Shown here one piece after another: positions 1 to 9,587 of a stretch of 64,000 bases of DNA. Source of the DNA: Cladosporium sp. IMV 00045. Its lineage: Eukaryota; Ascomycota; Dothideomycetes; Cladosporiales; Cladosporiaceae. The notes under the pieces were generated by a model that was not told the DNA's origin, did not search any database, and worked only from the letters and a program-made list of their open reading frames with translations. The DNA lies in the NCBI GenBank assembly GCA_001931905.2, contig MSJI02000541.1, forward strand, positions 1-64,000. The letters run 5' to 3'. Both the position numbers and the translations under genes were made by a program. Position 1 is the first letter of the stretch, and the number at the start of each line of letters is the position of its first letter.

Positions 1-445
1 ATGAGTAGCTCGAGTCGAATGGACGGTTGGCGCGCAATTTCGGGAGGTTAATTGATTTTCGAGTTTGTTTCAGTGCGCTGGGGTATGAGCGTCTACGCAG
101 TGGTCAGCAACAACCTTACTTTCGATATCGCGATATGAGAGTCTAACCACACGCAAGCAGCGAAGGTGATGAGAGGGTTGGTGATTCAAAGATGTGCAAA
201 GTGGTATGTTGGTGGTGATGATGACGGTGATGGTGGGATTGATTGTGTGAGGTTGTATTGAGTCTCTCTTGGAGAATGGAGCTGGGGAAACGCATCAGTG
301 GGGGTCCTGAGGCCAAATCGACTTCAATCCTCCAGGCACACGCCAGTCTTCATGCAAGAGTGGCAAGGTGGTACAGGGTTAAGCGAGGACACACGTAACA
401 AACGAAAACGCATTGCGTCCTGCGTCTGCTGTTGCCGTTGAAAAC
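1..445. other. Intergenic region upstream of the rhomboid gene
   Basis: I find no gene here. The stretch around 205-245 is rich in GGTGATGAT-like triplets and then becomes C/A-rich close to the rhomboid start, as expected for a fungal promoter and 5' leader. A gene lying left of the window could have its flank in the first bases, but nothing shows it. Confidence 0.4.
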
Positions 446-1423
446 ATGTTGTTCAGCAACCTTGCTCTCACAACCTCCAGGACCATGCTGCCTCGCCTTC
501 GCGCCGGCATTCACTCGTTACCAAAGACCTGCCCATCTGCAGGACATCCTCAAGGACGAACATTTGCATCTCGAATGCGCTCACTGCCAGCCTCGCGTCC
601 TATATCATCGTCTCCTTCAGCTCTTCGATCACACTTCTTCACAGCCAAACGACCACGGTGTCCCTCAATGGACAGCTACCAGATATCACAGGCATACAGG
701 ACCTACTATGTAATCCACCCATTCCGCTATCACTCGACGAAGCGAGCAATCCAGATCATCATTGGTCTGAATACCGTCGTATTCGGTGCCTGGGCGTTCG
801 CTGAGACCACACGAAACCAAAAGCTCTACCAATACTTGCACAAAAATGCTTTGCTATCCTGGGCGAATGTCAAGGCCAAGCACTACTGGACCTTGGTCAC
901 GTCTGCTTTCTCCCACCAGAACATCCTTCACTTCATGTTCAACATGATCTCTCTCAACGCTTTCGCCAGCGTCTTCTTGTACACTGCCGGCGTTGGCCTC
1001 GGAGCGGGTCACGTCGTCGCTCTGACGCTGGGTAGCGCTCTGTCAGGGAGCTTTGCCTTCCTCTATGGAAGATGGAGTGCTGCAAAGTCGAAGGATGCCC
1101 GATTTGGCCCGTACGGGCAACACACTACCACCCTCTCCCAGGCCGGCCTGGGCGCAAGTGGAGTCGTCATGGGGTTCTCTGCCGCCGCTACATGCCTCGC
1201 ACCATTCACACCAATGTCATTCATGATGATCCCAGTGCCGGTTCCAATGTTCGTTCTGACCGGTGCATACTTCGTGTTGGACGTCGTCCTGCTGGGCAGC
1301 AACGACAGGGTTGGCCATGACGCACACATCGGAGGAGCTGTGTTTGGTTTGTTCTACTACTTCGCCGCTCTTCGAAGATATGGCGGTGTTACAGATCTCA
1401 TCCGCAGACGGTGGATGAGGTAG
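446..1423 (+). CDS. Rhomboid-family intramembrane serine protease, probably mitochondrial
   Basis: Intramembrane serine protease of the rhomboid family, about 325 aa in a single exon. The open frame extends upstream to a TTG at 413, but the first ATG is at 446 and a second in-frame ATG is at 485. The N-terminal ~80 residues are rich in Arg, Ser and Ala and lack acids, like a mitochondrial presequence. The membrane domain follows, with the segment FSHQNILHFMFNM typical of the family. The catalytic serine sits in GASGVVMG (about Ser238) and the paired histidine in GHDAHIGGA (about His294). It may be the Pcp1/PARL-type protease that processes inner-membrane proteins, or a second mitochondrial rhomboid; the family is clear, the exact orthologue is not. 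It lies in the same orientation as HRD1, 734 bp downstream. Confidence 0.88.
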   Translation: MLFSNLALTTSRTMLPRLRAGIHSLPKTCPSAGHPQGRTFASRMRSLPASRPISSSPSALRSHFFTAKRPRCPSMDSYQISQAYRTYYVIHPFRYHSTKRAIQIIIGLNTVVFGAWAFAETTRNQKLYQYLHKNALLSWANVKAKHYWTLVTSAFSHQNILHFMFNMISLNAFASVFLYTAGVGLGAGHVVALTLGSALSGSFAFLYGRWSAAKSKDARFGPYGQHTTTLSQAGLGASGVVMGFSAAATCLAPFTPMSFMMIPVPVPMFVLTGAYFVLDVVLLGSNDRVGHDAHIGGAVFGLFYYFAALRRYGGVTDLIRRRWMR

Positions 1424-2157
1424 AGAGACAGGACTGGGCTTGAGGGATGGAGACATGACATCGTTGCAGCGATGATAAAGTTCGTGTATGGCAGCGATTT
1501 GGCGAAAGATCATTGTGTATTCTGCATTTTCGATTTCTGGTGCAAAGGATCCAGGCCTTTCTGGCGCATTGGCGTTTCTTATCTTATTAGATATTACATG
1601 TATGCATATGCGTAGTTGCATGTATCTTTTTATCCGTTTCCTGAGATCATTTCCTCCTAAGATATGCGGAGCATGGTTGAATCAAAAAGCATAATATCAA
1701 CACACATCCTGGTCAACCGCTTCGTGAAGAGCTGTGGTCATCTGTACCAGGTTTTGGGCTGTCGGTATGCACTTGACTACGACCTTGTAGTCAGGTTTGT
1801 AAGCCAACGGTCATGTACAATACCATGAAAGATATCAACTCATTACTCGTCAATATTGTTTCATATGCTGTGTTCCTGGGACATGAAGACACAGTCTTCG
1901 GCTCTTCAGAGAGCAAGCGCGAAGCTCGGCCAGCAGTGACGCGCTTGTTGTTGGCCGCTTTCGATCCAGCTGGCATCATGCCTCCAGTCTCCGGTCCTTT
2001 GATCAATCAAGCTGACTGACCAACCTTCAAACACACATGTCTACCTGACAAACGCCGCCGTCTCGACTTCTTCATTGACCGTCGGGCCATGGACGTCCCC
2101 ATCAATCTACCCAATCCACTTTGACACTTTGTCTTGCGACGTCAACACACCCACACC
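1424..2157. other. Intergenic region between rhomboid gene and HRD1
   Basis: This holds the rhomboid 3' UTR and the HRD1 promoter. Short open frames on both strands show no family resemblance. The last ~100 bp are C-rich with few G residues, typical of a fungal 5' leader before the HRD1 ATG. Confidence 0.4.
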
Positions 2158-4677
2158 ATGCGCCTCGCATACTACGCCGGTGCCTCCACGGCGGCGGCGG
2201 CGGCATGCCTTCTGAAGGCCTTCCACGAACGGCCGAACTTCTACAGCGCTACCGTATACCTCTCGCAGTCGAACGCATGTCTCCTCATCCTCACAAACCT
2301 CCTGCTAGTCGGCGCCTGCGCTTTCATGTATGCGCTCCAACGACTACTTTATGGACCCTTGAGACCGATCGAGGTCGAACACCTTAGCGAAAAGGCCTGG
2401 TATGCGGTACTCGACACCTTGCTGGCGATGCCCAGCTTCAGGGAGGATATAGGCGGCTGGCTCTTGACGATGTTCGTGTTGCTGTTAGCCGGGAAGGTCT
2501 GGGGTTGGATCGGCGAGGGAAGAGTGGACATACTCGAACAACAACCGCCTGCGAACCCGAGGCTGTTCCATATCAGACTTGCGACCAGCTTGGTGGTCAG
2601 CGTACTATTCAACACATCGATGGCATGGTATTGCATTGAGACGGTCCTGGCCAATCCGCGACCCGGCATGATGGTCATCTTCACATTTGAATTCACTGTA
2701 CAGATCGTCCTTTCGGCATTTACGCTCTTGAGATATTGCTTGGCAGTGGCAGAGATTCAGGTTGTCAAGCAGCAAACACACGAGGCGATTGAGGCAAGGA
2801 AGCTCGAGATCAGAGCAGAAAGAGCCGCGGCTAGGCAGAATGAAACTGAGGATGGGACACCGACGCCAGCGTCTCCGCAGAACGACGAACCGATTGAGGT
2901 CGACGAGAATGAAGTCGACGTGCCCGGTTGGGAAGACAAGCGACGATACCTCTTTGGCTTGGAGCTCACCACCGACTTCATCAAGCTCGTGATCTACATC
3001 GTCTTCCTCACTGTCAGCATCACTTTCAATGGTCTACCAATGCACATTATCCGCGATGTCTACTTGACATTCGCATCATTCTCGAAACGGGTCAATGACT
3101 ACATGCAATACCGCAGAGCAACGAGCGACATGAATGCAAGATACCCGGATGCTACGACGGAGGAAATCAGGGGAGACGCCTGCATTGTGTGCAGAGATAC
3201 TATGGTCGCCTGGGAAGAGCCGCAGGCAAATCCACAAGCGCAACCAGATGGAGAGCAACCTGCTCGGCCACGGGCCCCTGCTCGACGAGACGAAGGGTTG
3301 CGAGCGAAGAAGCTGCCTTGCGGTCACATTCTTCATTTGAGATGCTTGAAAGGATGGCTGGAGCGGCAACAAGTCTGTCCAACATGTCGCAGACCAGTCA
3401 TCACAGCACCAACACAAAACCCAGCTGGTCAGCCTGGCGCGGCGCAAGGTGGCAACGCAGCAGCTCAAGGCGGGCAACATGGCCAACAACAGAACGGCCG
3501 CCCTGCTGTTCGAGCTCGGTTCTTCAACCTGGGACCGGTCAGGATTGGCTTTGCGAATGGCCCTGCCGGGCAGGTGAACCAGCTCGTGAACCAGATGCGT
3601 GACCCACAAGCACAGGCAAATCAACCCGGCGCCCAACAAGCGGCACAGCCTGGTCCAAACCATCTTGGCCTGCAAGATCCTTACCTCCCACAACCTGCTG
3701 GAGCCACCATGCCGACTGCCGCGACCGGCTTTTCTGGCGTTCAAGGAATAAGACCAGTGGCGACAACGCAGATGCAGCTCATGCAACTGGAACAGCGAAT
3801 TATGCAAGATGCGCATAATCTGCAACTGGAACAGCAGCAGCTTTCCTTGTTGAGAGGGATGGAGGCGGAGATGGCTAGATTACGAGCGCAGCATATACCG
3901 AATCAGCAAGCTGGAGGACCTGGAAGCAGCTCGCAATTTCCGGCACCTTTCGCACCCAGCCAAGAGGTGTTGCACGGAGCGTCGGGTCAGGTCATGGGCA
4001 GCGGCCACGAGCATCTACCACAAGGCATGACCTTGCCGGAAGGCTGGACGGTGATGCCATTGCAGAGGCAGAACGGCGCAACGACCACGGCAGCACCACA
4101 AGTCGCTACCTCATCTGCTGTACCACAGCCCACAGCAACCCAGGAAAGCGTCTACGCACCAGCAGCGCAGAGCGTGCAAGGTACCAACGCGCAAAGCACT
4201 TCGGATTTAGCCAACTCAAGCAACCTCCCTGCTACCACGGTCCAACATACTCAAAACTCAATGCCTCAAGACACAAGCATGCCAACCGACGAGCGCGACT
4301 CACCCCTATTCGTACCCGCCGTCCCCTCCGAAAACATCCCGGCCCCCTCATCACTACCATCAACAGCCCAACAATCCTCTCAACCACCACAAGAAGAAGG
4401 CCACCCCCACGCCGAAAACACCACATCTCCTCCCCCTCCTGCAGATGCACCAAACCAAACACCCTGGGGTACCAACGGCTGGAGTTTCTCCGACCAAGCT
4501 GCCCACGAGCAGCCAGCAGTCTCAGCAACGACCGAGCAGCCTTCGCAGCCTTCGCAGCCCGAGAGTGGTTCTCGCGCTGCTGCAGAGGAGTCTAGTGCGA
4601 CGAACGCGGCGCCTTATGCAGGGAAAGGAAAGGGCAGAGCGGTGGAGGTGGAGGATGCGTCAGATCAGGACGATTGA
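2158..4677 (+). CDS. HRD1: ER membrane E3 ubiquitin ligase HRD1 (synoviolin type)
   Basis: E3 ubiquitin ligase of ER-associated degradation, about 839 aa, one exon. The frame starts at a TTG at 2134, but the ATG at 2158 gives the expected N-terminus MRLAYYAG. The first ~310 residues carry several hydrophobic helices, as in the multispanning Hrd1 domain. A RING-H2 finger follows: Cys342, Cys345, Cys388, His390, His393, Cys396, Cys407 and Cys410. A Pro/Ala/Gln-rich linker of about 40 residues lies inside the RING between the second and third ligand pairs. The C-terminal half is a Gln/Pro/Ser-rich cytosolic tail with a short Gln-rich helix near residue 550, longer than in yeast Hrd1. Known role: forms the retrotranslocation channel with Hrd3 and Der1 and ubiquitinates misfolded ER proteins. 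Convergent with GUP1. Confidence 0.93.
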   Translation: MRLAYYAGASTAAAAACLLKAFHERPNFYSATVYLSQSNACLLILTNLLLVGACAFMYALQRLLYGPLRPIEVEHLSEKAWYAVLDTLLAMPSFREDIGGWLLTMFVLLLAGKVWGWIGEGRVDILEQQPPANPRLFHIRLATSLVVSVLFNTSMAWYCIETVLANPRPGMMVIFTFEFTVQIVLSAFTLLRYCLAVAEIQVVKQQTHEAIEARKLEIRAERAAARQNETEDGTPTPASPQNDEPIEVDENEVDVPGWEDKRRYLFGLELTTDFIKLVIYIVFLTVSITFNGLPMHIIRDVYLTFASFSKRVNDYMQYRRATSDMNARYPDATTEEIRGDACIVCRDTMVAWEEPQANPQAQPDGEQPARPRAPARRDEGLRAKKLPCGHILHLRCLKGWLERQQVCPTCRRPVITAPTQNPAGQPGAAQGGNAAAQGGQHGQQQNGRPAVRARFFNLGPVRIGFANGPAGQVNQLVNQMRDPQAQANQPGAQQAAQPGPNHLGLQDPYLPQPAGATMPTAATGFSGVQGIRPVATTQMQLMQLEQRIMQDAHNLQLEQQQLSLLRGMEAEMARLRAQHIPNQQAGGPGSSSQFPAPFAPSQEVLHGASGQVMGSGHEHLPQGMTLPEGWTVMPLQRQNGATTTAAPQVATSSAVPQPTATQESVYAPAAQSVQGTNAQSTSDLANSSNLPATTVQHTQNSMPQDTSMPTDERDSPLFVPAVPSENIPAPSSLPSTAQQSSQPPQEEGHPHAENTTSPPPPADAPNQTPWGTNGWSFSDQAAHEQPAVSATTEQPSQPSQPESGSRAAAEESSATNAAPYAGKGKGRAVEVEDASDQDD

Positions 4678-5283
4678 ATCATTGATTGCTGTCATTGATG
4701 GGAGTTTTGTGTGATGAGAGAGATTATTATTAGAGATACCAGGAATTGCAAATCTGTACATGTTATGTTCATTATACCGTTATCCTCATATGTTGTGTGT
4801 CTTTTTCTTGTGGGTTTTGGTCTCATGGTGATCTTTGCCTTCGAATTTGTGTTTGAAGTGGTGTCTGCTAGGGCTCGTCATCTTTGTGGACTTGTTCTTG
4901 ACATATTTAATTCGAGACAGTGGTTTGTGTTAGGCTTTCGTTCCGTGGTCTCTTTGGTTGTATATAGCATTTCGAGTGGTGTCAGACCTGTTATTCCAGG
5001 CTTAGTTTTGCTCTTCTATCGCGCGGTGACAGTCGTCAAAAGACCATGTCACGTGTGCTAGGGTTAGGGTTGGGGTTAGAATAGGGCAGGGTGCATACGT
5101 GTAATTCAATGTTTATGATTGATTACTACTTGAGGTGCATACCTTCTGATGTAGAATATTGGTGAATTGGGCTTTGACTCATGAACTAACGTCAATATCC
5201 TTCTATTCTTCCCGTCATGCCCAGAATAAGGAAGATGCTGCTCCATCAACAAAACCGCGATGCCCGCAAGACTCCCACGCAAA
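4678..5283. other. Intergenic region between the convergent genes HRD1 and GUP1
   Basis: This is the 3' flank of both genes. It is T/G-rich, without a credible gene. It contains a CACGTG hexamer near 5050 immediately before a short telomere-like repeat. Confidence 0.4.
5059..5079 (+). repeat. Interstitial telomere-like repeat
   Basis: Three and a half units of TTAGGG, one degenerate (TAGGGTTAGGG then TTGGGGTTAG). TTAGGG is the usual telomere repeat of filamentous ascomycetes. The tract is short and sits between two convergent housekeeping genes, so it is not a chromosome end. It may be a binding site for a telobox (Myb) protein, a healed break, or chance. Confidence 0.6.
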
Positions 5284-7223
5284 TCAACACTTCATATTAA
5301 TCCCCCTCCTCTTCTCCGCCTCCCTCCACTCAAACATGACCTGCACGCCCACGAAAAGCGTCGCACACGCCCCGAGCAAGAAGAACCTCCCACCCCACGA
5401 ATCGACAATCCCCTGCACCAGACCCTTCAACCCATCCACGCCCACAGCGAACCCCACCAGATTCGCCGCCATCATCATGAGAATATTCCCGACCGCGCCA
5501 AAGCCGCACAGCATGCGGTAAGCCTGCGGCCGGTTCTGCCATTTCTTCGCCGGGAAAGCCAGCGTGGCGAGCACCTCGGGCAAGACGAAGAGGGTGATGA
5601 GCCAGCCCCAGACGAGCAGACGGAGGTTGATGTCGTGCCAGAGAGCGACGAACGTGAAGACCGCGAGGTAGTTCGCGACAGCGCGCAGCTTGGAACCGCG
5701 CGAGCCGCCGAGCGGGATGTAGACGTAACGGGTCACCCAGCGGTTGAAAGAGCGGTGCCAGCCGCGCCAGAAGGCCAGGGCGGAGTAGTTGTCGCTCATG
5801 CAGCGGACCATGTTCTCGGGCGGGTCGACGCCGTCGAGCAGCGCCCACAAGCGGAAGAAGCGCCAGGGCAGGAGGAGCTTGAGCCAGATGACGTGCAGGT
5901 TGAAGTAGCCCAGCATGCTGAGCTGGAAGGGCGTGTATTGGCTCCAGTCTGGGTTGGACTTGCTGATTGCCACGGCGTAGAGGAAGTGCAGCACGAGTTC
6001 CATGGTGAGGAGGCAGATGAGGAAGCGCACGGCGTAGAGGAAGGTGCGCTCGCGGTTGATGGAGGGGAGTTGGTGGCGTTGCTGCGAGATGTAGTCGTTG
6101 AAGGTCAGGATGGGGCCGGCGAGGTAGAGGGGCGAGTACAGGATGTAGGCGAGGTAGTTGCGGAAGCTGAAGTCTTCGGGTTTGGGAGGGGTGTCGACTC
6201 TCTCGCGCTCGGAGAAGTTGGCGGGATCGATGTTTTTCTTCTGAAGTGCGTTAGCATGGAAGTGCAGATGATCTGAGATTCTAGCTCGTTGATGTTGTCT
6301 GTCACGATTCGAGCTGGATATGAGACTTACCTCAACGGGACTTACGGCCCTGCGGTCGAGACTCCAATAGTAATCAAAGTTGAAGCTGATCAACCGCAAG
6401 ACGCAAACGTTGAAGAGGATTTCCCATCTTGGGATCAATCCACCATAGCTGTCGAGCCAAGTGCCCCAATTGCCTGGCTTCTCGCCGGCCGCTGATGTCT
6501 GTGGAGGTAGAAGCGTAGCAGCGACATCAGCTAAAGGATAGCCATGGCACAGCTCGTTGGCAAATAGGATCGCGATGTTGAAGACCCAGGTAGCAGCTGG
6601 GACGTATTGGCGTGGCAAGCCTGTGGCAAGCTGGAAGTTGACGTAGAGGATGAGGAAGACCTTTGCTGCTGAGATACCATGGAGTGCCAACAGGAAGATT
6701 ACTGCAAAAGCAAGATCGAATCTGATGCGAGACTCTTTGCGGGCTTCAATTGTTTGTTGTGCGTCGACCTTGCTGCTTGAGGCATCAGAAGCAGATGATG
6801 GCTGGGAGGGACCCTGTTCCTGAGAGTTAGAAGACCAACCGCTAATTCGATCAGTGCAAGACTCACTGCGAATTTCTCATAGGCTTTCCGTAACAGAGGG
6901 TGCAGCACGACAACCAGAGCCATATATGGGATATTGTCTCGGAATGACCGATATTGCGCATCCGAGTTGTCTACTTTGCGACCAGGGATCCAACCAGGCT
7001 CGAGCAGACCTTCATATTGCTTGTAGCTTGGATGCCAGGGCCCGGATACATCGTATACTGACTTGACCATCATGAATGGAATGGTCAAGAAGCAGAGATA
7101 GTAGAGGTAGTACTCCGGAGTATTCCATTTTGATGGTTGAGCATCAGGCAGTCGTTGTCCAGTCTTTGAGGCAAAGCGAGTGTCCAGAGTCTCTACCTTG
7201 TAGAGGCGACCCAGGAAGCCCAT
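5284..7223 (-). CDS. GUP1: MBOAT O-acyltransferase GUP1 (glycerol uptake protein 1)
   Basis: Complement of exons 5284..6240, 6331..6819 and 6867..7223, giving 600 aa, usual for the family. The 47-nt and 90-nt introns have GTGAGT/CAG and GTAAGT/CAG borders, both in phase 0. The protein starts MGFLGRLYKVETLDTRF, a conserved Gup1 opening, and has many membrane helices. The MBOAT core includes FNFDYYWSLDRR, SERERVDTPPKPEDFSFRNYL, WHRSFNRWVTRYVYIPLGG and the catalytic histidine region FTFVALWHDINLRLLVWGW. Known role of Gup1: ER acyltransferase remodelling GPI-anchor lipids, with effects on membrane composition and glycerol uptake. Divergent from ARP4 across a 378-bp shared promoter. Confidence 0.93.
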
Positions 7224-7601
7224 CTTCGCAGTTGTTCGTGAGTGATGAGCTCCTGAAGTTTTTCCAGAAGTAGTCTTCGTTATTCAAAGTGGCCACTTTA
7301 TACTCCTGATCTCAAAGCCCCGGACAGCCCTCCCCCAGAAACACAACAGGCGTCACAGTCAGCGCGGGCCCTGAGAGCTAGCTGGTTGGACAAGCACAAC
7401 TCTCCCGCCTCCAAACTCGCGCGTCGCGCCAGCAATCTGCATCTGGAGATCCGACGAACTTCACCAGCCCACCACGCTTTGCGCCGCGCACTCTCGCTAC
7501 CCACTACGCCATCCACCATTGCGCTTCATTACAAAATAACAGGGATCGGAGTCCGGCGTTTCTGATTGCACCACCAATTGCGAGCTCACCGCGCATTCAC
7601 C
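7224..7601. promoter_or_regulatory. Shared divergent promoter of GUP1 and ARP4
   Basis: The two start codons face away from each other across 378 bp, so both promoters must lie here. I see no clear TATA box or named site. The ARP4-proximal part is CA-rich. Confidence 0.5.
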
Positions 7602-9190
7602 ATGGCCGCACTTCCTCCGACTCAGGCACCGGGCGCCCAGGAATATGCGGGAGGTATGCGCTCGATCGAACTGCCAATGCTTTCCTTGTCGCGTGTCTGA
7701 CTGTTGCTACAGATGAAATCGGCGCTCTCATTCTTGACCCTGGTAGTCACTCCACTCGCGCCGGATTCGCCGGCGAAGACACACCCAAATCGGTAGTCCC
7801 TACGAACTACGGTCAACTGCCGACCGGCGAGCGCCTGTTTGGCGACAACGCGATACATCTTCCCAAAGCCGACCTCGAAATTCGAAACCCTTACAACTCA
7901 GATGGCATTGTCGAAGACTGGGAGACGGCGGCGAAGCTGTGGGAGTACACGATCACATCACGACTGACGGGCGCACGGCAAACTCCTCCCAGCAAGAATG
8001 GACTCAACGACACCAAGGACGAGAACGGCGACACGAACATGGACGAGGGTATGGAACAGGTGGAAGAGCAGGAGAAGCCCTTGCAAGAATTTCCTCTGCT
8101 CATGAGCGAGCCAGCCTGGAATCCTGCCAAAGAGCGACAGAAGACCATTGAGATTGCGATGGAAGAATGGGGTGTGCCTGCTTTCTTCTTGGCCAAGAAC
8201 GGTCAATTGGCAGCGTAAGTGGGCGCGTAGAGGCGATTGTTAGAATGTCAAGCTCACCAATTACAGATACTCACAAAGCAAAGCGACGGCACTCGTGGTT
8301 GACATTGGTGCCTTGAACACATCAGTAACCGCCATCTGGGATGGTATGGTGCTACAAAAAAGTGCGTGATCGTCTCCATCAGATATACCATTGAACATTC
8401 CCGCTAATAATGTTCAACAGGCTTGCAACATACACCTCTTGCTGGCAACTGGCTGAATGATCAAATCCGCATCATGTTCGCCAACAACCAGCCCACTGTA
8501 CCACTTGTGCCTCACTACATGGTAAAGTCAAAGACACCCGTCGATGCCAACGCCCCCAGCTCAGCATCCTACGTAAACTTCGACAAGCCGCCGACCGACT
8601 CATTCCGGAAGCTCGAGGAGGAGCGCGTCCTCACATCTTTCAAGGAGAGCGTCGTCCAGGTCTGGCCTGGTCCCGGACGCCTCGACTCACCTGCAAGCCA
8701 TGGAGGCGCCACCAACGGCGACTACGTCAAGAGCATGCCTCCTAAGCCCTTTGAGATGCCAGACGGCTGGAACACCGTCTTCGGTCTCGAGCGCTTCAAG
8801 GTGGCCGAGGGTCTCTTCGACCACAACGCCGCATACACCGACGACAAAGTCAAGAAGCCCAGCGGTGAACAGACGATCATTTCCGCGGTGAACAAAGCCC
8901 TGCAAGCCGTGGATGTCGACGCCAGACCAGTGCTGCTCAACAACATCATCCTCATCGGCGCCGGCTCGTTGATCGACAAGCTCCCCGAGCGTCTGCAGCA
9001 AGACATCCAAGCCATGTACCCCAACCCGAAGGTTCGCGTGCTGGCCAATGCCAACAGCGTGGAGCGCAAGTATGGTGCTTTCGTCGGCGGCAGCGTCCTC
9101 GCGAGTCTTGGTAGCTTCCACCAGATGTGGGTGAGCAAGGAGGAGTACGCGGAGCATGGAGCGCAGATTGTTGATAAGAGGTGCAAGTAG
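7602..9190 (+). CDS. ARP4: Actin-related protein Arp4 (chromatin remodelling and NuA4 subunit)
   Basis: Exons 7602..7653, 7713..8214, 8267..8361 and 8421..9190 join to 472 aa. Three introns of 52-59 nt have GTATGC, GTAAGT and GTGCGT donors and CAG acceptors. The actin fold is evident: EIGALILDPGSHSTRAGFAG (phosphate-binding loop 1), PLLMSEPAWNPAKER, ALVVDIGALNTSVTAIWDG (phosphate 2 region) and IILIGAGSLIDKLPERL. An Arp4-type insertion near residues 105-130 is acidic and low complexity. The C-terminal segment ERKYGAFVGGSVLASLGSF is typical of the family, ending in a short basic tail. Known role: nuclear subunit of NuA4, SWR1 and INO80, binding nucleosomes with monomeric actin. Confidence 0.94.
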
Positions 9191-9587
9191 ATGCAAGGAT
9201 TGCTGTAGTCTCTAGAAAAAAACATTCGATATCCCTTGAATTAATGAATTTATCAAGTAATGCATACGAATCGCGAGCAGTCATTCTTGTGAAAGATTCT
9301 GCGAGTCATTCGCAAGACACATACTACTTGGTATGTGTCTTTTTTACTACATATATAGGTTATGCGTATAGTAAATTCATTTGATAGAGTACCTATAAGG
9401 GAAGGTGAAGTGAAGCTTGGGCCAAGCGCCTTTTCGCGCGAAGGTCGTCCAGCAAACGTCATGAAGTGCTCTAGACGCACCAAAACATCAAGGCTCTGCA
9501 ATCTATAATCAAATCGCAACTTCCGACACACAGCAATCTGTTGGCTCGAACAGACACAATTGTTGAAGACACGAATGATGATATAGC
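9191..9587. other. Intergenic region between ARP4 and SKI3
   Basis: Holds the hairpin described at 9314-9341 and the SKI3 promoter. No gene seen. Confidence 0.4.
9314..9341. repeat. Perfect 11-bp inverted repeat with T-run after ARP4
   Basis: Arms AAGACACATAC and GTATGTGTCTT pair perfectly around a 6-nt loop (TACTTG), and a run of six T begins at the end of the second arm. It starts 124 bp past the ARP4 stop codon, so it probably lies in the ARP4 3' UTR or just beyond. The shape looks like an intrinsic terminator, but RNA polymerase II does not use those; a role in 3' end formation or RNA stability is a guess. Confidence 0.6.

Noticed and set aside
5260..6276. 338-codon open frame on the + strand overlapping GUP1
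   Set aside because: It is the antisense shadow of GC-rich GUP1 codons; GUP1 has clear family motifs and splice sites.
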